Source: Nocardioides astragali | Lineage (GTDB): Bacteria > Actinomycetota > Actinomycetes > Propionibacteriales > Nocardioidaceae | Direction of reading: 5' to 3' | DNA: 64,000 nucleotides | Assembly (NCBI RefSeq): GCF_024436375.1 | Contig: NZ_JAFMZM010000005.1 | Coordinates: 62,001-126,000 of the forward strand | Shown here: positions 16,338-24,994 of the stretch, one piece after another | How the letters are laid out: each line of letters starts with the position of its first letter | Numbering within the stretch: position 1 is the stretch's first letter | The notes under the pieces: model-generated | Database searches by the model: none | What the model saw: only the letters and a program-made list of their open reading frames with translations | What the model was told of the DNA's origin: nothing | Made by a program: the position numbers and the translations under genes

Positions 16338-16920
16338 CCACGCGGGGAAAGCCGGCAGACGTCGCGTCGGTCCTCGCCGCCAGCTGGAAGCCGACGTCCT
16401 CGAAGAGCTTGCGGGTGCCGACGTAGGCCATGGTCAGGTCGACCTTGTCCCCGTGGTTGTCCACGGGGTAGCCCTCCACGGCCGGCGCCCCACGCTGGAG
16501 CGCATAGGCCACGGCGCCGTCGAGCAGCACGTGGGCGATGCCGCGACCGCGGTGCCCCGGACGTACGCGGATGCACCAGACCGACCAGACCGGCAGGTCG
16601 TCGACGTGCGGGATCTTGGTGGACCGGGCGAACGGCAGGTCGGCGCGAGGTGCGACGGCGGCCCACCCGACGACCTCGTCGCCGTCGTAGGCGAGGACGC
16701 CCGGCTTGGTGGGCCTGCGGGTCAGTGCCTCGACGAACGCCGCGCGCTCGGGACCGGCCAGGGACCGGTTGTCCTTGCCGGGAATGCGGTGGCTCAGGCA
16801 CCAGCAGACGCTCGAGGTGGGGTTCTTCGGCCCGAGCATCGTGCGGACGTCGTCGAACCGGGCGTGCGTGGCGGGGTGGACCGTGAACCCGCGGGAGGTC
16901 ACGAGGGGCGGCGTGGCCAT
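16291..16920 (-). CDS. GNAT-family N-acetyltransferase
   Basis: 209 residues from the ATG at 16920. The acetyl-CoA-binding motif A region (VWSVWCIRVRPGHRGRGIAHVLL) is clear, with VGWAAVAPR before it and LFEDVGF near the end, so this is a soluble acetyltransferase of unknown substrate. The last ~15 residues (after VVMRIG) are read from DNA that on the other strand encodes the broken amidohydrolase, so the C-terminus is probably not native. It is divergent from the racemase gene with 31 bases between starts. Confidence 0.82.
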   Translation of the reverse strand: MATPPLVTSRGFTVHPATHARFDDVRTMLGPKNPTSSVCWCLSHRIPGKDNRSLAGPERAAFVEALTRRPTKPGVLAYDGDEVVGWAAVAPRADLPFARSTKIPHVDDLPVWSVWCIRVRPGHRGRGIAHVLLDGAVAYALQRGAPAVEGYPVDNHGDKVDLTMAYVGTRKLFEDVGFQLAARTDATSAGFPRVVMRIGGAGGTPPSSR

Positions 16921-16951
16921 GGGGCCCACGCTAGCCGTGTTCAATGACGAC

Positions 16952-17653
16952 ATGGGTCGGACGACGCGCAGGATCGGTCTGCTGGGCGGGATGAGCTGGG
17001 AGAGCACCGCGCTCTACTACCGGCTCGTCAACGAGGAGGTCCGCGACCGGCTCGGCGGCTTCCACTCGGCTCGGGTGGTGATGGCGTCGGTGGACTTCGC
17101 CGAGGTGGAGGCGATGCAGGTCGCGGGGGACTGGGCTGCGGCGGGTGAGCTGCTGGCGAGCGAGGCCAGGGCCTTGGAGTCCGCAGGAGCCGAGTGCCTC
17201 GTGCTGTGCACCAACACGATGCACAAGGTCGCCGACGCGATCGAGGCGGCAGTCGGCATCCCGCTGCTGCACCTCGCCGACGTCACCGCCGACGCGGTGC
17301 GCGGCGCCGGGCTCGACCGGGTGGCGCTGCTCGGCACGAGGTTCACCATGGAGCAGCCGTTCTACGCCGACCGCCTGCGCTCGCACGGGCTCGAGGTGCT
17401 GGTGCCCGACGAGGCGGACCGCGCGCTGGTCCACGACGTCATCTACGACGAGCTCGTCCTGGGCGTGGTCCGCGAGGAGTCGCGGGCGGCGTACGTCGAC
17501 GTGGTGCGGCGGCTGGTGGACCGGGGTGCCGGGGGAGTGGTGCTCGGCTGCACCGAGATCGAGCTGCTGATCGGGCCGGGCGACGTCGAGGTGCCGGTCT
17601 TCTCCACCACCGCCCTGCACGCGAGGGCGGCCGTGGACTTCGCGCTCGCCTGA
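16952..17653 (+). CDS. Aspartate/glutamate racemase family protein
   Basis: 233 residues. Family features: IGLLGGMSWESTALYYRLVN at the N-terminus, the first catalytic cysteine in LVLCTNTMHK, and the second in VVLGCTEIELL. These two cysteines act as the paired acid/base of PLP-independent racemases, which fold as two related alpha/beta lobes. Likely to interconvert D/L-aspartate or a related amino acid in the cytosol. No good ribosome site precedes the ATG; with the start 31 bases from the divergent GNAT start, the mRNA may have a very short leader. Confidence 0.88.
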   Translation: MGRTTRRIGLLGGMSWESTALYYRLVNEEVRDRLGGFHSARVVMASVDFAEVEAMQVAGDWAAAGELLASEARALESAGAECLVLCTNTMHKVADAIEAAVGIPLLHLADVTADAVRGAGLDRVALLGTRFTMEQPFYADRLRSHGLEVLVPDEADRALVHDVIYDELVLGVVREESRAAYVDVVRRLVDRGAGGVVLGCTEIELLIGPGDVEVPVFSTTALHARAAVDFALA

Positions 17654-17668
17654 CCCGAAGGTCGGACG

Positions 17669-19402
17669 TCACCCTCCGGTCTCGATCATCTGCAGGTACT
17701 GGTGGACCTGCTGGATCGCGACCGACCCCTCGCCGGCTGCCGAGGCGACCCGCTTGACCGAGCCGGAGCGCACGTCGCCCACTGCGAAGACGCCCGGCAT
17801 CGAGGACTCGAACATGAACGGTGGCCGCGGTGCCCCCCAGTGCTCGCCCGGGCCGGTCACCACGAAGCCGAACCGGTCGCGGACGACCTCGTCCGGGAGC
17901 CATTCGGTGAGGGGTCGGGCGCCGATGAGGATGAAGACGGCGTCGGCCGGGACCGTCTCCGGCTCGCCCTCCCCTGCCTCGCGCAGGGTGAGGGTGGCCA
18001 GCGACCCGCTGCCCGAGCCGTCCACGATCTCGGTCCGGAAGCGGACGTCGATGTTGCCCCGGCCCTCGATCTCGTCGATCAGGTAGGTCGACATCGTCTC
18101 GGCGAGGGTGTCGCGGCGGACGAGGATGGTCACCGAAGCGGCGTGGGATGCGAGGTGGACCGCGGCCTGGCCGGCGGAGTTGCCCGCGCCCACGACGTAC
18201 ACGGAGCGTCCGCTGAAGCGCTCGGCCTCCGAGGCGGTGGCGCCGTAGAAGACGCCCTGCCCCACCAGCGGGTCGAGGGCCGGGACGCCGAGGCTGCGGT
18301 AGCTGACGCCCATGGCGAGGACGACGACGCCGGTGGAGATCTCGTTGCTGGTCGCCGTGGTGAGGTAGAGCCTGTCACCGCTGCTGCGGAGACCCTGCGC
18401 CTCGCACATCTGGAGGAACGTCGTCCCGAACACCCAGGCCTGCTGCTGTGCCCGGGTGGCCAGGTCCGCGCCGGTGACGCCGCGGGGAAAGCCGAGGTAG
18501 TTGCGGATGCGAGAGCTCGAGCCGGCCTGCCCACCGATGGTCTCGCGCTCGACCACCAGGGTGCGCAGCCCCTCCGAGGACGCGTACACGGCGGCGGCGA
18601 GGCCGCTCGGCCCGGCGCCGATCACCGTGACGTCGTACTCGAGAGAGCCGGAGAGCCGGGTGCGGGCTCCGTAGGCCTCGGCGATCTCGGCGTTGCTCGG
18701 GTCGACCAGCACCCGGCCGTTGCGCTGGATGACCACCGGTACACCCGGGTCGGGCTGACGGTACTCCTGCAGGAGGCGCATCCCGTCCGGGGATCCGGTC
18801 GCGTGGAAGACGAACGGCACCCGGTTGCGGTCCAGGAGGCTGCGCAGCTGTGAGGCTCGTGGACTTCCGGCGTCGGCGACGATCGCGAGCTCGCGGGAGA
18901 GCGAGGCGTCCGACCCGACCCAGACGTGCAGGCTCTCGGTGACGACGTGGTGGAAGAGCTCGTCCGCCCTGCGCCACGGCTTGAGTGCGTAGTAGTCCGC
19001 CTGGCCGAGCGCGATGGCGCGTCTCAGCGGGTGCGCGGTGGCGTCGACCTCCCACTCTCCCCACGAGACGAGCAGCAGGCGCCGCGAGTGGGGGAACAGC
19101 TCGCCGGCCCGGGCGAGGAGCTCGCACCCGGTGCCGTCGGGCAGCCATTGGTCGGAGAGGATCAGCGCCAGCCGCTCCCCGGCCGCACAGAGGTCGGCCA
19201 GCTGCTGCCGCGCCGTCGTGACGGCGCGGGCGGTGAGCACGGTGTACGCCCGGCCGTAGCGGTCCTCCAGCTCGCTGCCCAGCAGCGCGATCGCGTCCGG
19301 GTCGTCATCGACGGCGAGGATGACGGGTCGGCGCTCCGGGGATGGCGCGGGCGGTGGGGGGTCCACACGTCGATTGTGGCCCGGTCGGGGCTCGGGGGAC
19401 AC
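17669..19402 (-). CDS. Response-regulator receiver fused to a thioredoxin-reductase-like flavoprotein
   Basis: 577 residues. Residues ~26-150: receiver domain with AVDDDPDA (32-34 acidic), Asp84 in ILSDQWLPDG and Lys141 in ALKPW. Residues ~165-245: a thioredoxin/glutaredoxin-like segment without a CxxC. Residues ~255-577: FAD/NAD(P)-binding oxidoreductase with GAGPSG (262-267), GGQAG, a second nucleotide site VVGAGNSAGQAA, and the C-terminal FAD motif GVFAVGDVRSGSVKRV. The redox CxxC of true thioredoxin reductase is missing, so disulfide reduction by the usual route is unlikely. GTG start at 19402; a second GTG 12 codons on is possible. This fusion is known in actinobacteria, but its role is poorly defined. 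Confidence 0.82.
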   Translation of the reverse strand: MSPEPRPGHNRRVDPPPPAPSPERRPVILAVDDDPDAIALLGSELEDRYGRAYTVLTARAVTTARQQLADLCAAGERLALILSDQWLPDGTGCELLARAGELFPHSRRLLLVSWGEWEVDATAHPLRRAIALGQADYYALKPWRRADELFHHVVTESLHVWVGSDASLSRELAIVADAGSPRASQLRSLLDRNRVPFVFHATGSPDGMRLLQEYRQPDPGVPVVIQRNGRVLVDPSNAEIAEAYGARTRLSGSLEYDVTVIGAGPSGLAAAVYASSEGLRTLVVERETIGGQAGSSSRIRNYLGFPRGVTGADLATRAQQQAWVFGTTFLQMCEAQGLRSSGDRLYLTTATSNEISTGVVVLAMGVSYRSLGVPALDPLVGQGVFYGATASEAERFSGRSVYVVGAGNSAGQAAVHLASHAASVTILVRRDTLAETMSTYLIDEIEGRGNIDVRFRTEIVDGSGSGSLATLTLREAGEGEPETVPADAVFILIGARPLTEWLPDEVVRDRFGFVVTGPGEHWGAPRPPFMFESSMPGVFAVGDVRSGSVKRVASAAGEGSVAIQQVHQYLQMIETGG

Positions 19403-19447
19403 CCGTGGACCAGACCCCCACTGCGCCTAGTGAAATCTCGGCCCGCG

Positions 19448-20896
19448 ATGCACACTGAGCAGATGGTGGAGCCGTCCACACTGAGGGATGCACGCGACGC
19501 CGCGTCGCGCTATGCCTGGAAAGAGGCGTTCGACCTCTTCGCGTCCGCTGACGCCGTTGCGCCCCTCGAGCCGGAGCACCTCGACGAGATGGCCGAGTGT
19601 GCGTGGTGGATCGGCAAGATGCACCACTGCATGGCCCTGCGCGAGCGTGCCTACAGGGAGTACCTGAAGAAGGACGACCCGCGGCACGCCGCCGGCGTGG
19701 CGATCGACCTCGCCCAGCACCACGGAGACCTCGGCGACCAGGGCGATGCCGCGGCCTGGCTGCAGAACGCGACGCGCCTGCTGGAGCCGGAGCCGGAGGG
19801 AGCCGAGCACGGCTGGCTGCACCTGGCCCGGGCGCTCATGGCGCACGCCGAGGGCGAGGACGACGCGGTGGTGGAGCACGCCGAGCTTGCCTCCGAGATC
19901 GGTGGACGGCACGGCGACAAGGACCTCTTCGCGCTCGGGCACGCGTTCCACGGCATCAGCCTGGTCGCCAACGGCGCGGATGCCGACCGTGGCCTGGCGA
20001 TGGTGGAGGAGGCGACCGAAGGGGCGGTCTCCGGCGAGCTCGGAGCCCGGGCCACCGGGATGATCTATTGCATGATGATCTCGGTCAACGCCCAGCTGGC
20101 CGACTGGCAGGGCGCCGGGCACTGGACCGAGGCCGCGACGCGGTGGTGCGATCGCCAGGCCATCAACGGCTTCCCCGGGATCTGCCGCGTGCACCGCGCC
20201 GAGATCCTCCGCCTGCGCGGCTTCCTGATTGACGCCGAGGAGGAGGCGCGCGCCGCAACCGTCGAGTTGGGCTCGTTCAACCTCATGTTCTCGGCATTGG
20301 CCTTCCGTGAGCTCGGTGAGGTGCGGCTGAAGATGGGCGACCTCGACGCCGCCGAGGAGGCGTTCAGACAAGCCTCGGAGATGGGGGTGACGCCGCATCC
20401 GGGCCTGGCGCAGGCGATGGTCCAGAGAGGCCATCCTGAGCAGGCCGCGACCGGTCTCCGACGAATCCTGGCCAGCAACGGTCTCGGACCCCTGGAGCGG
20501 GCCAAGATGCTGCCGACCCAGCTCGAGGTGGCCCTGTCCCTCGATGACCTCGACACGGCCCGAGCCGCTGCCGACGAGCTGGCCGCGATCGCCGGCCAGC
20601 ACCCGACGCCGGCCATGCGCGCGATGGCCGACGTGGGAGCCGCGGCCGTCCTGCTGGTGGAGGGGAGGCTCGAGGAGGCCGCCATCGCCGCAGACCGGGC
20701 CCACTCCCTGTTCGCGGGCATCGACCTCACCTACGAGGCGGCAAGGGCTTCGGAGCTCCTCGGTCGGATCCACCACGCGCAGGGGAACCTGGCCGGGGCG
20801 CGCGTGGAGGAGGCCGACGCCCTGGTGGCGTACGAGCAGATCGGGGCCGTGGTCGACGCCGAGCGCGCCCGCGCCCTCCTCGCGACCCAAGCCTGA
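19448..20896 (+). CDS. TPR-rich cytosolic protein
   Basis: 482 residues, no membrane segment. It is made of Ala/Leu-rich helical hairpins of the tetratricopeptide type across nearly its whole length (for example LAFRELGEVRLKMGDLDAAEE, split around 295-315, and LGRIHHAQGNLAGARVEEAD near the end). No catalytic or DNA-binding domain is attached. Such repeats serve as protein scaffolds or sensor parts of signalling proteins. It is divergent from the receiver-oxidoreductase fusion with ~45 bases between starts, so the two may be co-regulated. Partner unknown. Confidence 0.7.
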   Translation: MHTEQMVEPSTLRDARDAASRYAWKEAFDLFASADAVAPLEPEHLDEMAECAWWIGKMHHCMALRERAYREYLKKDDPRHAAGVAIDLAQHHGDLGDQGDAAAWLQNATRLLEPEPEGAEHGWLHLARALMAHAEGEDDAVVEHAELASEIGGRHGDKDLFALGHAFHGISLVANGADADRGLAMVEEATEGAVSGELGARATGMIYCMMISVNAQLADWQGAGHWTEAATRWCDRQAINGFPGICRVHRAEILRLRGFLIDAEEEARAATVELGSFNLMFSALAFRELGEVRLKMGDLDAAEEAFRQASEMGVTPHPGLAQAMVQRGHPEQAATGLRRILASNGLGPLERAKMLPTQLEVALSLDDLDTARAAADELAAIAGQHPTPAMRAMADVGAAAVLLVEGRLEEAAIAADRAHSLFAGIDLTYEAARASELLGRIHHAQGNLAGARVEEADALVAYEQIGAVVDAERARALLATQA

Positions 20897-20917
20897 CGAC
20901 ACCGGTCGACCTCGCCC

Positions 20918-21778
20918 TCAGCCGAGGCGGGTCCGGACCAGCCGGTCGAGCCACTCGTCGAGCCGCTCGAGCTCGGCCGGGTGGGAGAACATCGGCGGTC
21001 GTCCGGGCGGGGGCAGGAACCCGACCGCGTCCATGACCAGCCAGTACGGCTCCGCCGCGGTCCCGGACGTGGCGGCCCAGCACTCCACGAAGGCGTCTGC
21101 CGCCTCGGTCCCGACGCACACGGCGAGGTTGGTCGCCGCATGTCCCGCGTCGAGCCAGGCCGGCCCGGTCGAGGTCTCGACCCAGTCGACGACGCCCGTG
21201 ATCATGCCGCCCTGCCACAGGAGGTTGCGGTGGCCGAAGTCGCGGTGCAGGAAGGTGGGCTCGTACGCCGGTGCGGGCCCGCCGAGCAGCGCGAAGGCGT
21301 GACGCCACGACTCGGGGTGACGCGTCCATCCCGGCACCACCCACTTGGCCTCCCACGCCCACGACTGGAAGGTGCGGAACGGCTCCGCCGGTCGCACGGC
21401 GTGGATCGTCGCGAGCATCTCCGCCATCGCCCGCAGGACGCCGTCGTCGACGGCGGTCAGCGGCTCGCCCGGGAGGCGTGACATCAGGTGGGCGCCGACC
21501 TCCGCGGCCACGCCGTCGGCGTCGAGGCCCAGGGACGTCGGTGCGGGGACGGCGGTGCCCGCCAGCACATTCTGGGTGTGGTGCTCGCGCGTGGTCAGCT
21601 CGGCGCCGTACGTCCGCCAAGGCTCGTTGGTCATCAGCCGGAGGACCGACTCCGCGCCGGAGGCGTCCCGCAGCGCCAGCATCGTCGACGTCAGTCCGCC
21701 GGTCAGCTCCCGCGACGCGAGCACAGGGGCGCCGAGGACATCACCTGCCCAGGCGAGGGCTCCGTCCAGGTCGACCAT
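20918..21778 (-). CDS. Aminoglycoside-phosphotransferase-fold kinase
   Basis: 286 residues. The catalytic loop FLHRDFGHRNLLWQ (HxDxxxxN) and the metal motif GVVDWVE are plain, with an N-terminal ELTGGLTSTMLAL nucleotide loop. The family phosphorylates small molecules (aminoglycosides, choline, macrolides, others) with ATP; the substrate cannot be told from sequence. It sits between the convergent TPR gene and the acdS gene upstream, and could be the tail of the gntR-acdS transcript (gap 21 bases). Confidence 0.82.
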   Translation of the reverse strand: MVDLDGALAWAGDVLGAPVLASRELTGGLTSTMLALRDASGAESVLRLMTNEPWRTYGAELTTREHHTQNVLAGTAVPAPTSLGLDADGVAAEVGAHLMSRLPGEPLTAVDDGVLRAMAEMLATIHAVRPAEPFRTFQSWAWEAKWVVPGWTRHPESWRHAFALLGGPAPAYEPTFLHRDFGHRNLLWQGGMITGVVDWVETSTGPAWLDAGHAATNLAVCVGTEAADAFVECWAATSGTAAEPYWLVMDAVGFLPPPGRPPMFSHPAELERLDEWLDRLVRTRLG

Positions 21779-21799
21779 GTGGTCGAACCTAGCGACCGA

Positions 21800-22840
21800 T
21801 CAGCCCTGCGCCGGCCAGAGGGAGTGGTAGGCGTTGATCGCCGGCTGCCCGCCGAGGTGCGCGTAGAGGACGTGGGACTCCCGGGGGATCTCGCCGTCGC
21901 TGACGAGGTCGATCAGCCCCGCGAGGGACTTCCCCTCGTAGACGGGGTCGGTGATCATCGCCTCGAGCTGCGCACCGAGGGCCATCGCCTCCATGGTGGA
22001 GTCCACGGGGATCCCGTAGAGCTCGCCGGCCCAGCCGTCGAGCACCGTGATCTCGTCGTCGCGCAGGTCGCGGCCGAGCTCGATCAGCTCGGCGGTGCTG
22101 CGCGCGATCCGGCCGACCTGGTCGCGGGTCTTCTCCAGGGTGGCGCTGGCGTCGATTCCGATGACGCGACGTCGTACGCCGGTCAGGTCCTCGAGTGCCG
22201 CGAACCCGGCGATCATCCCGGCGTGCGTGGAGCCGGTGACGGTGCAGACGACGATCGTGTCGAAGGTGATGCCGAGCGCCTTCTCCTGCTCGGCCACCTC
22301 GAAGGCCCAGTTGGCGAAGCCGAGGCCGCCCAGCGGGTGCTCGCTGGCGCCGGCCGGGATGGCGTACGGCGTGCCGCCGGCCTCCTCGACCTCGCCGATC
22401 GCGTCCTTCCACGAGTCGCGGATCCCGATGTCGAAGCCGTGCGGGTCGAGACGCGAGTCGGCGCCCATCATCCGGCTCAGCAGGATGTTGCCGACCTGGG
22501 TGTTGGTCGGGTCGTCCCACGGCACCCACTTCTCCTGCACGAGGCGGCACCCGAGCCCGAGGTGTGCGGCGACCGCCGCGACCTGGCGAGTGTGGTTGGA
22601 CTGGTAGCCCCCGATGGAGACGAGCGTGTCGGCGCCGCTGGCGAGCACGTCGGGGACGATGTACTCGAGCTTGCGGATCTTGTTGCCGCCGAAGGCGAGG
22701 CCGCTGCTGACGTCCTCTCGCTTGGCCCACACCTGCGCTCCACCGCCCCGGCCGGCGAGGTGGTCGCTCAGCCGCTTCAGGTGGTGGACGGGGGAGGGGC
22801 CGAACGTCAGCGGGTGACGCGGGAACTGGTCGAGCTTCAC
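21800..22840 (-). CDS. acdS: 1-aminocyclopropane-1-carboxylate deaminase
   Basis: 346 residues. PLP enzyme of the tryptophan synthase beta fold that splits ACC, the plant ethylene precursor, into 2-oxobutyrate and ammonia. Visible: [10 protein letters not shown] (Schiff-base Lys), [25 protein letters not shown] (phosphate loop), and the C-terminal [14 protein letters not shown]. The Glu in DSTMEAM and the Leu in AHLGG correspond to residues that separate true ACC deaminases from D-cysteine desulfhydrases (from memory of the family). GTG start overlapping the gntR stop by 4 bases. Suggests a plant- or rhizosphere-associated lifestyle. Confidence 0.87.
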   Translation of the reverse strand: MKLDQFPRHPLTFGPSPVHHLKRLSDHLAGRGGGAQVWAKREDVSSGLAFGGNKIRKLEYIVPDVLASGADTLVSIGGYQSNHTRQVAAVAAHLGLGCRLVQEKWVPWDDPTNTQVGNILLSRMMGADSRLDPHGFDIGIRDSWKDAIGEVEEAGGTPYAIPAGASEHPLGGLGFANWAFEVAEQEKALGITFDTIVVCTVTGSTHAGMIAGFAALEDLTGVRRRVIGIDASATLEKTRDQVGRIARSTAELIELGRDLRDDEITVLDGWAGELYGIPVDSTMEAMALGAQLEAMITDPVYEGKSLAGLIDLVSDGEIPRESHVLYAHLGGQPAINAYHSLWPAQG

Positions 22841-23517
22841 GGGGTCTCCTGGGGGTGGGAGTCGGGTTCGGGGATCAGGTCGGCGAGGTTCTGCCAGGTG
22901 CGGAAGGCGACCTCGGCCGCGGCGTCGACGTCCCGGGCCGCGCAGGCCTCGACGAGTCGCTCGTGCAGCGCGACCGACTCCGCTGCGGCGTGCGAGGCGA
23001 AGCGCAGGCGCTCGAGGCGACGTACGACCGGGCTGAACTGGTCGAGGACCGTGGCCAGCGCCCGGTTGCCGGACACGTCGACGGCGACGGCATGGAAGTC
23101 GTCGTCGGCGCGCAGGGCGGCGTCGGCGTCGTGCGCCTCGATGGCGGCGGTGAAGCGCTCGTTAGCCAGGCGCATCCGGTCGAGGTCGTCGGCCGTCAGG
23201 CGGACGACGGCCTCGGCGACCGCGAGCCGGTGCATCGTCGCGACGACGGCGTGCGCGTCCCGAACCTCTGACAGGTCGATGTCGGCGACGACGGTGGACC
23301 GCCCGGGCGCAGACCGCACCAGTCCGGACTCCCCTAGCCGGAGCAGCGCCTCGCGCACCGGCGTACGACTCACGCCGAGCCAGCCGGCGAGGTCGGTGTC
23401 CCGGACGACCTCGCCCGGTGCCAGCGTGCCGTCGACGATCGCGTCGCGGAGCCGGTCGTGGACGGTGTCGCGCAGCAGCGAGGTGCGGATCGGCACGGCT
23501 GGGGCGGGAACGGGCAT
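22837..23517 (-). CDS. GntR-family (FCD) regulator, probable AcdR
   Basis: 226 residues from the ATG at 23517. The N-terminal winged HTH reads [20 protein letters not shown] then [14 protein letters not shown]. The C-terminal all-helical FCD domain carries the metal-binding residues in the expected order ([16 protein letters not shown]). First gene of a two- or three-gene operon with acdS. Actinobacterial ACC deaminase genes are typically paired with a GntR regulator, so control of acdS is likely. A perfect palindrome overlaps its own start codon, fitting autoregulation. Confidence 0.87.
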   Translation of the reverse strand: MPVPAPAVPIRTSLLRDTVHDRLRDAIVDGTLAPGEVVRDTDLAGWLGVSRTPVREALLRLGESGLVRSAPGRSTVVADIDLSEVRDAHAVVATMHRLAVAEAVVRLTADDLDRMRLANERFTAAIEAHDADAALRADDDFHAVAVDVSGNRALATVLDQFSPVVRRLERLRFASHAAAESVALHERLVEACAARDVDAAAEVAFRTWQNLADLIPEPDSHPQETP

Positions 23518-23530
23518 GCAATATATTGCA
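23517..23530. promoter_or_regulatory. Palindrome TGCAATATATTGCA at the gntR start
   Basis: Perfect 14-base palindrome whose left edge is the first base of the gntR start codon (minus strand). It is the most AT-rich spot for kilobases around, so it probably combines the -10 element with an operator. Its place would let the GntR protein shut off its own operon. If the -10 is the TATATT in it, transcription would begin almost at the ATG and the mRNA would be leaderless (inference). Confidence 0.6.
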
Positions 23531-23552
23531 CATCGCACCCGCTCGACGTCAA

Positions 23553-23619
23553 CCCGATATGAGGACGTGGTGGACGGGATCCCGGGCGATCCACGTCCAC
23601 CACGTCCTCAGGTATCGGG
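23553..23619. repeat. Long inverted repeat between divergent gntR and LLM genes
   Basis: Perfect 16-base arms, 23561-23576 (GAGGACGTGGTGGACG) and 23594-23609, around a 17-base centre in which GGAT and ATCC can also pair. Beyond them CCCGATA (23553-23559) pairs with TATCGGG (23613-23619), with a small bulge. It lies between two divergent starts, so a terminator role is unlikely. Options are an operator, a palindromic intergenic element of repetitive type, or a mobile-element remnant. Confidence 0.75.
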
Positions 23620-23655
23620 CGGGAACAACGCGGGTGGTTGAGCGTTGAACCAGGT

Positions 23656-24678
23656 ATGAAGAAGATCGGGTTCCTCAACTTCGGCCACTGGACCGACTCA
23701 CCCCAGTCCGCGGTGCGCACGGCCTCCGACGCACTGCTGCAGTCCATCGACCTCGCAGTCGCCGCCGAGGAGCTGGACGCGGACGGCGCGTACTTCCGCG
23801 TCCACCACTTCGCCCGGCAGCTGGCCTCGCCGTTCCCCCTGCTGGCGGCGATCGGCGCCAGCACCAGCCGCATCGAGATCGGCACCGGGGTGATCGACAT
23901 GCGCTACGAGAACCCGCTCTACATGGCCGAGGACGCCGGGGCCGCCGACCTGATCGCCGGTGGTCGGCTGCAGCTCGGCATCAGCCGCGGATCACCGGAG
24001 CAGGTGATCGACGGCTGGCGCTACTTCGGCTACGAGCCCGCCGAGGGCGAGGACCAGGCTGACATGGCGCGCCGCCACACCGAGGTCTTCCTCGGGGTCA
24101 TCGAGGGCAAGGGCTTCGCACAGCCGAACCCGCGCCCGATGTTCCCCAACCCGCCGGGCCTGCTGCGGCCGGAGCCGCACTCACCCGGGCTGCGCGAGAG
24201 GATCTGGTGGGGCGCGGCGTCGGACGCCACGGCCCGCTGGACCGCGGAGAAGGGCATGCACCTGATGAGCTCGACGCTCAAGGCGGACGAGACCGGCGAG
24301 CCGTTCCACGTCCAGCAGCGCAAGCAGATCGAGGTCTTCCGCGACGCCTGGCGCGAGGCGGGCCACGAGGGGGAGCCGCGGGTCTCGGTGAGCCGCTCGA
24401 TCATGCCGATCACGACCGACCTGGACCGGATGTACTTCGGCCGCGAGGGCACCAGCTCCGACCAGTTCGGCCAGATCGAGCCCAACCTGCGGGCCGTGTT
24501 CGGCAAGACGTACGCCGCCGAGCCGGAGGTCCTGGTCAAGGAGCTCGCCGAGGACGAGGCCATCGCCGCCGCCGACACCCTGCTGCTGACGGTGCCCAAC
24601 CAGCTCGGCGTGGACTACAACGCCCACCTGCTGGAGTCGCTCCTCACCGAGGTGGCTCCGGCCCTCGGCTGGCGCTGA
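23656..24678 (+). CDS. LLM-class flavin-dependent oxidoreductase (luciferase-like)
   Basis: 340 residues from the ATG at 23656; a TTG six codons earlier is open but unlikely. Bacterial-luciferase-like TIM barrel that uses reduced FMN or F420. Visible: HHFARQLASPFPLLAAIGASTSRIEIGTGV split around residues 50-80, RLQLGISRGSPEQVIDGW, and RIWWGAASDATARWTAEKGM near the middle, all in family order. Substrate unknown. It lies opposite the gntR-acdS operon across the long inverted repeat. Confidence 0.83.
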   Translation: MKKIGFLNFGHWTDSPQSAVRTASDALLQSIDLAVAAEELDADGAYFRVHHFARQLASPFPLLAAIGASTSRIEIGTGVIDMRYENPLYMAEDAGAADLIAGGRLQLGISRGSPEQVIDGWRYFGYEPAEGEDQADMARRHTEVFLGVIEGKGFAQPNPRPMFPNPPGLLRPEPHSPGLRERIWWGAASDATARWTAEKGMHLMSSTLKADETGEPFHVQQRKQIEVFRDAWREAGHEGEPRVSVSRSIMPITTDLDRMYFGREGTSSDQFGQIEPNLRAVFGKTYAAEPEVLVKELAEDEAIAAADTLLLTVPNQLGVDYNAHLLESLLTEVAPALGWR

Positions 24679-24756
24679 TCACCCGCGCAGGTGAACCCGG
24701 TGCTTGGGGGTACTGCTTGTCTGGAGGGACCGACCCGACGAGACAAGGAGCGAGCC

Positions 24757-24969
24757 ATGACGCACGACCACGACGACCCGCGGGACGAGCAGGACGGACA
24801 GGTCTCCGAGCTGGCCGAGGCCGGCGGCGAGCCCGACCCGATCAGCTCCGGCGACTCCGTGGCCGGCCAGCCGGAGGCCGAGTCCGGCGAGGTGCAGGAG
24901 GGCACCCAGGGCCCGGACGCGCCGCCGCGCCACGGGATCCCCGAGGAGAGCAACGAGTCCTCGCGCTGA
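24757..24969 (+). CDS. Small acidic hydrophilic protein
   Basis: 70 residues, start fixed by AAGGAG at 24745-24750. It is composed mostly of Glu, Asp, Gly, Ser and Pro with no hydrophobic core, so it is probably disordered. The His/Asp-rich first ten residues (THDHDDPRDE) are the only distinctive piece. No family recognised. It lies 25 bases before the SDR gene and could be co-transcribed with it. Confidence 0.55.
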   Translation: MTHDHDDPRDEQDGQVSELAEAGGEPDPISSGDSVAGQPEAESGEVQEGTQGPDAPPRHGIPEESNESSR

Positions 24970-24994
24970 TCCGACCCTGCGGTAGAAACGTCCC

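Noticed and set aside
21800..22840. D-cysteine desulfhydrase instead of ACC deaminase
   Set aside because: The Glu and Leu at the positions that mark true ACC deaminases are present, and a GntR regulator is adjacent.
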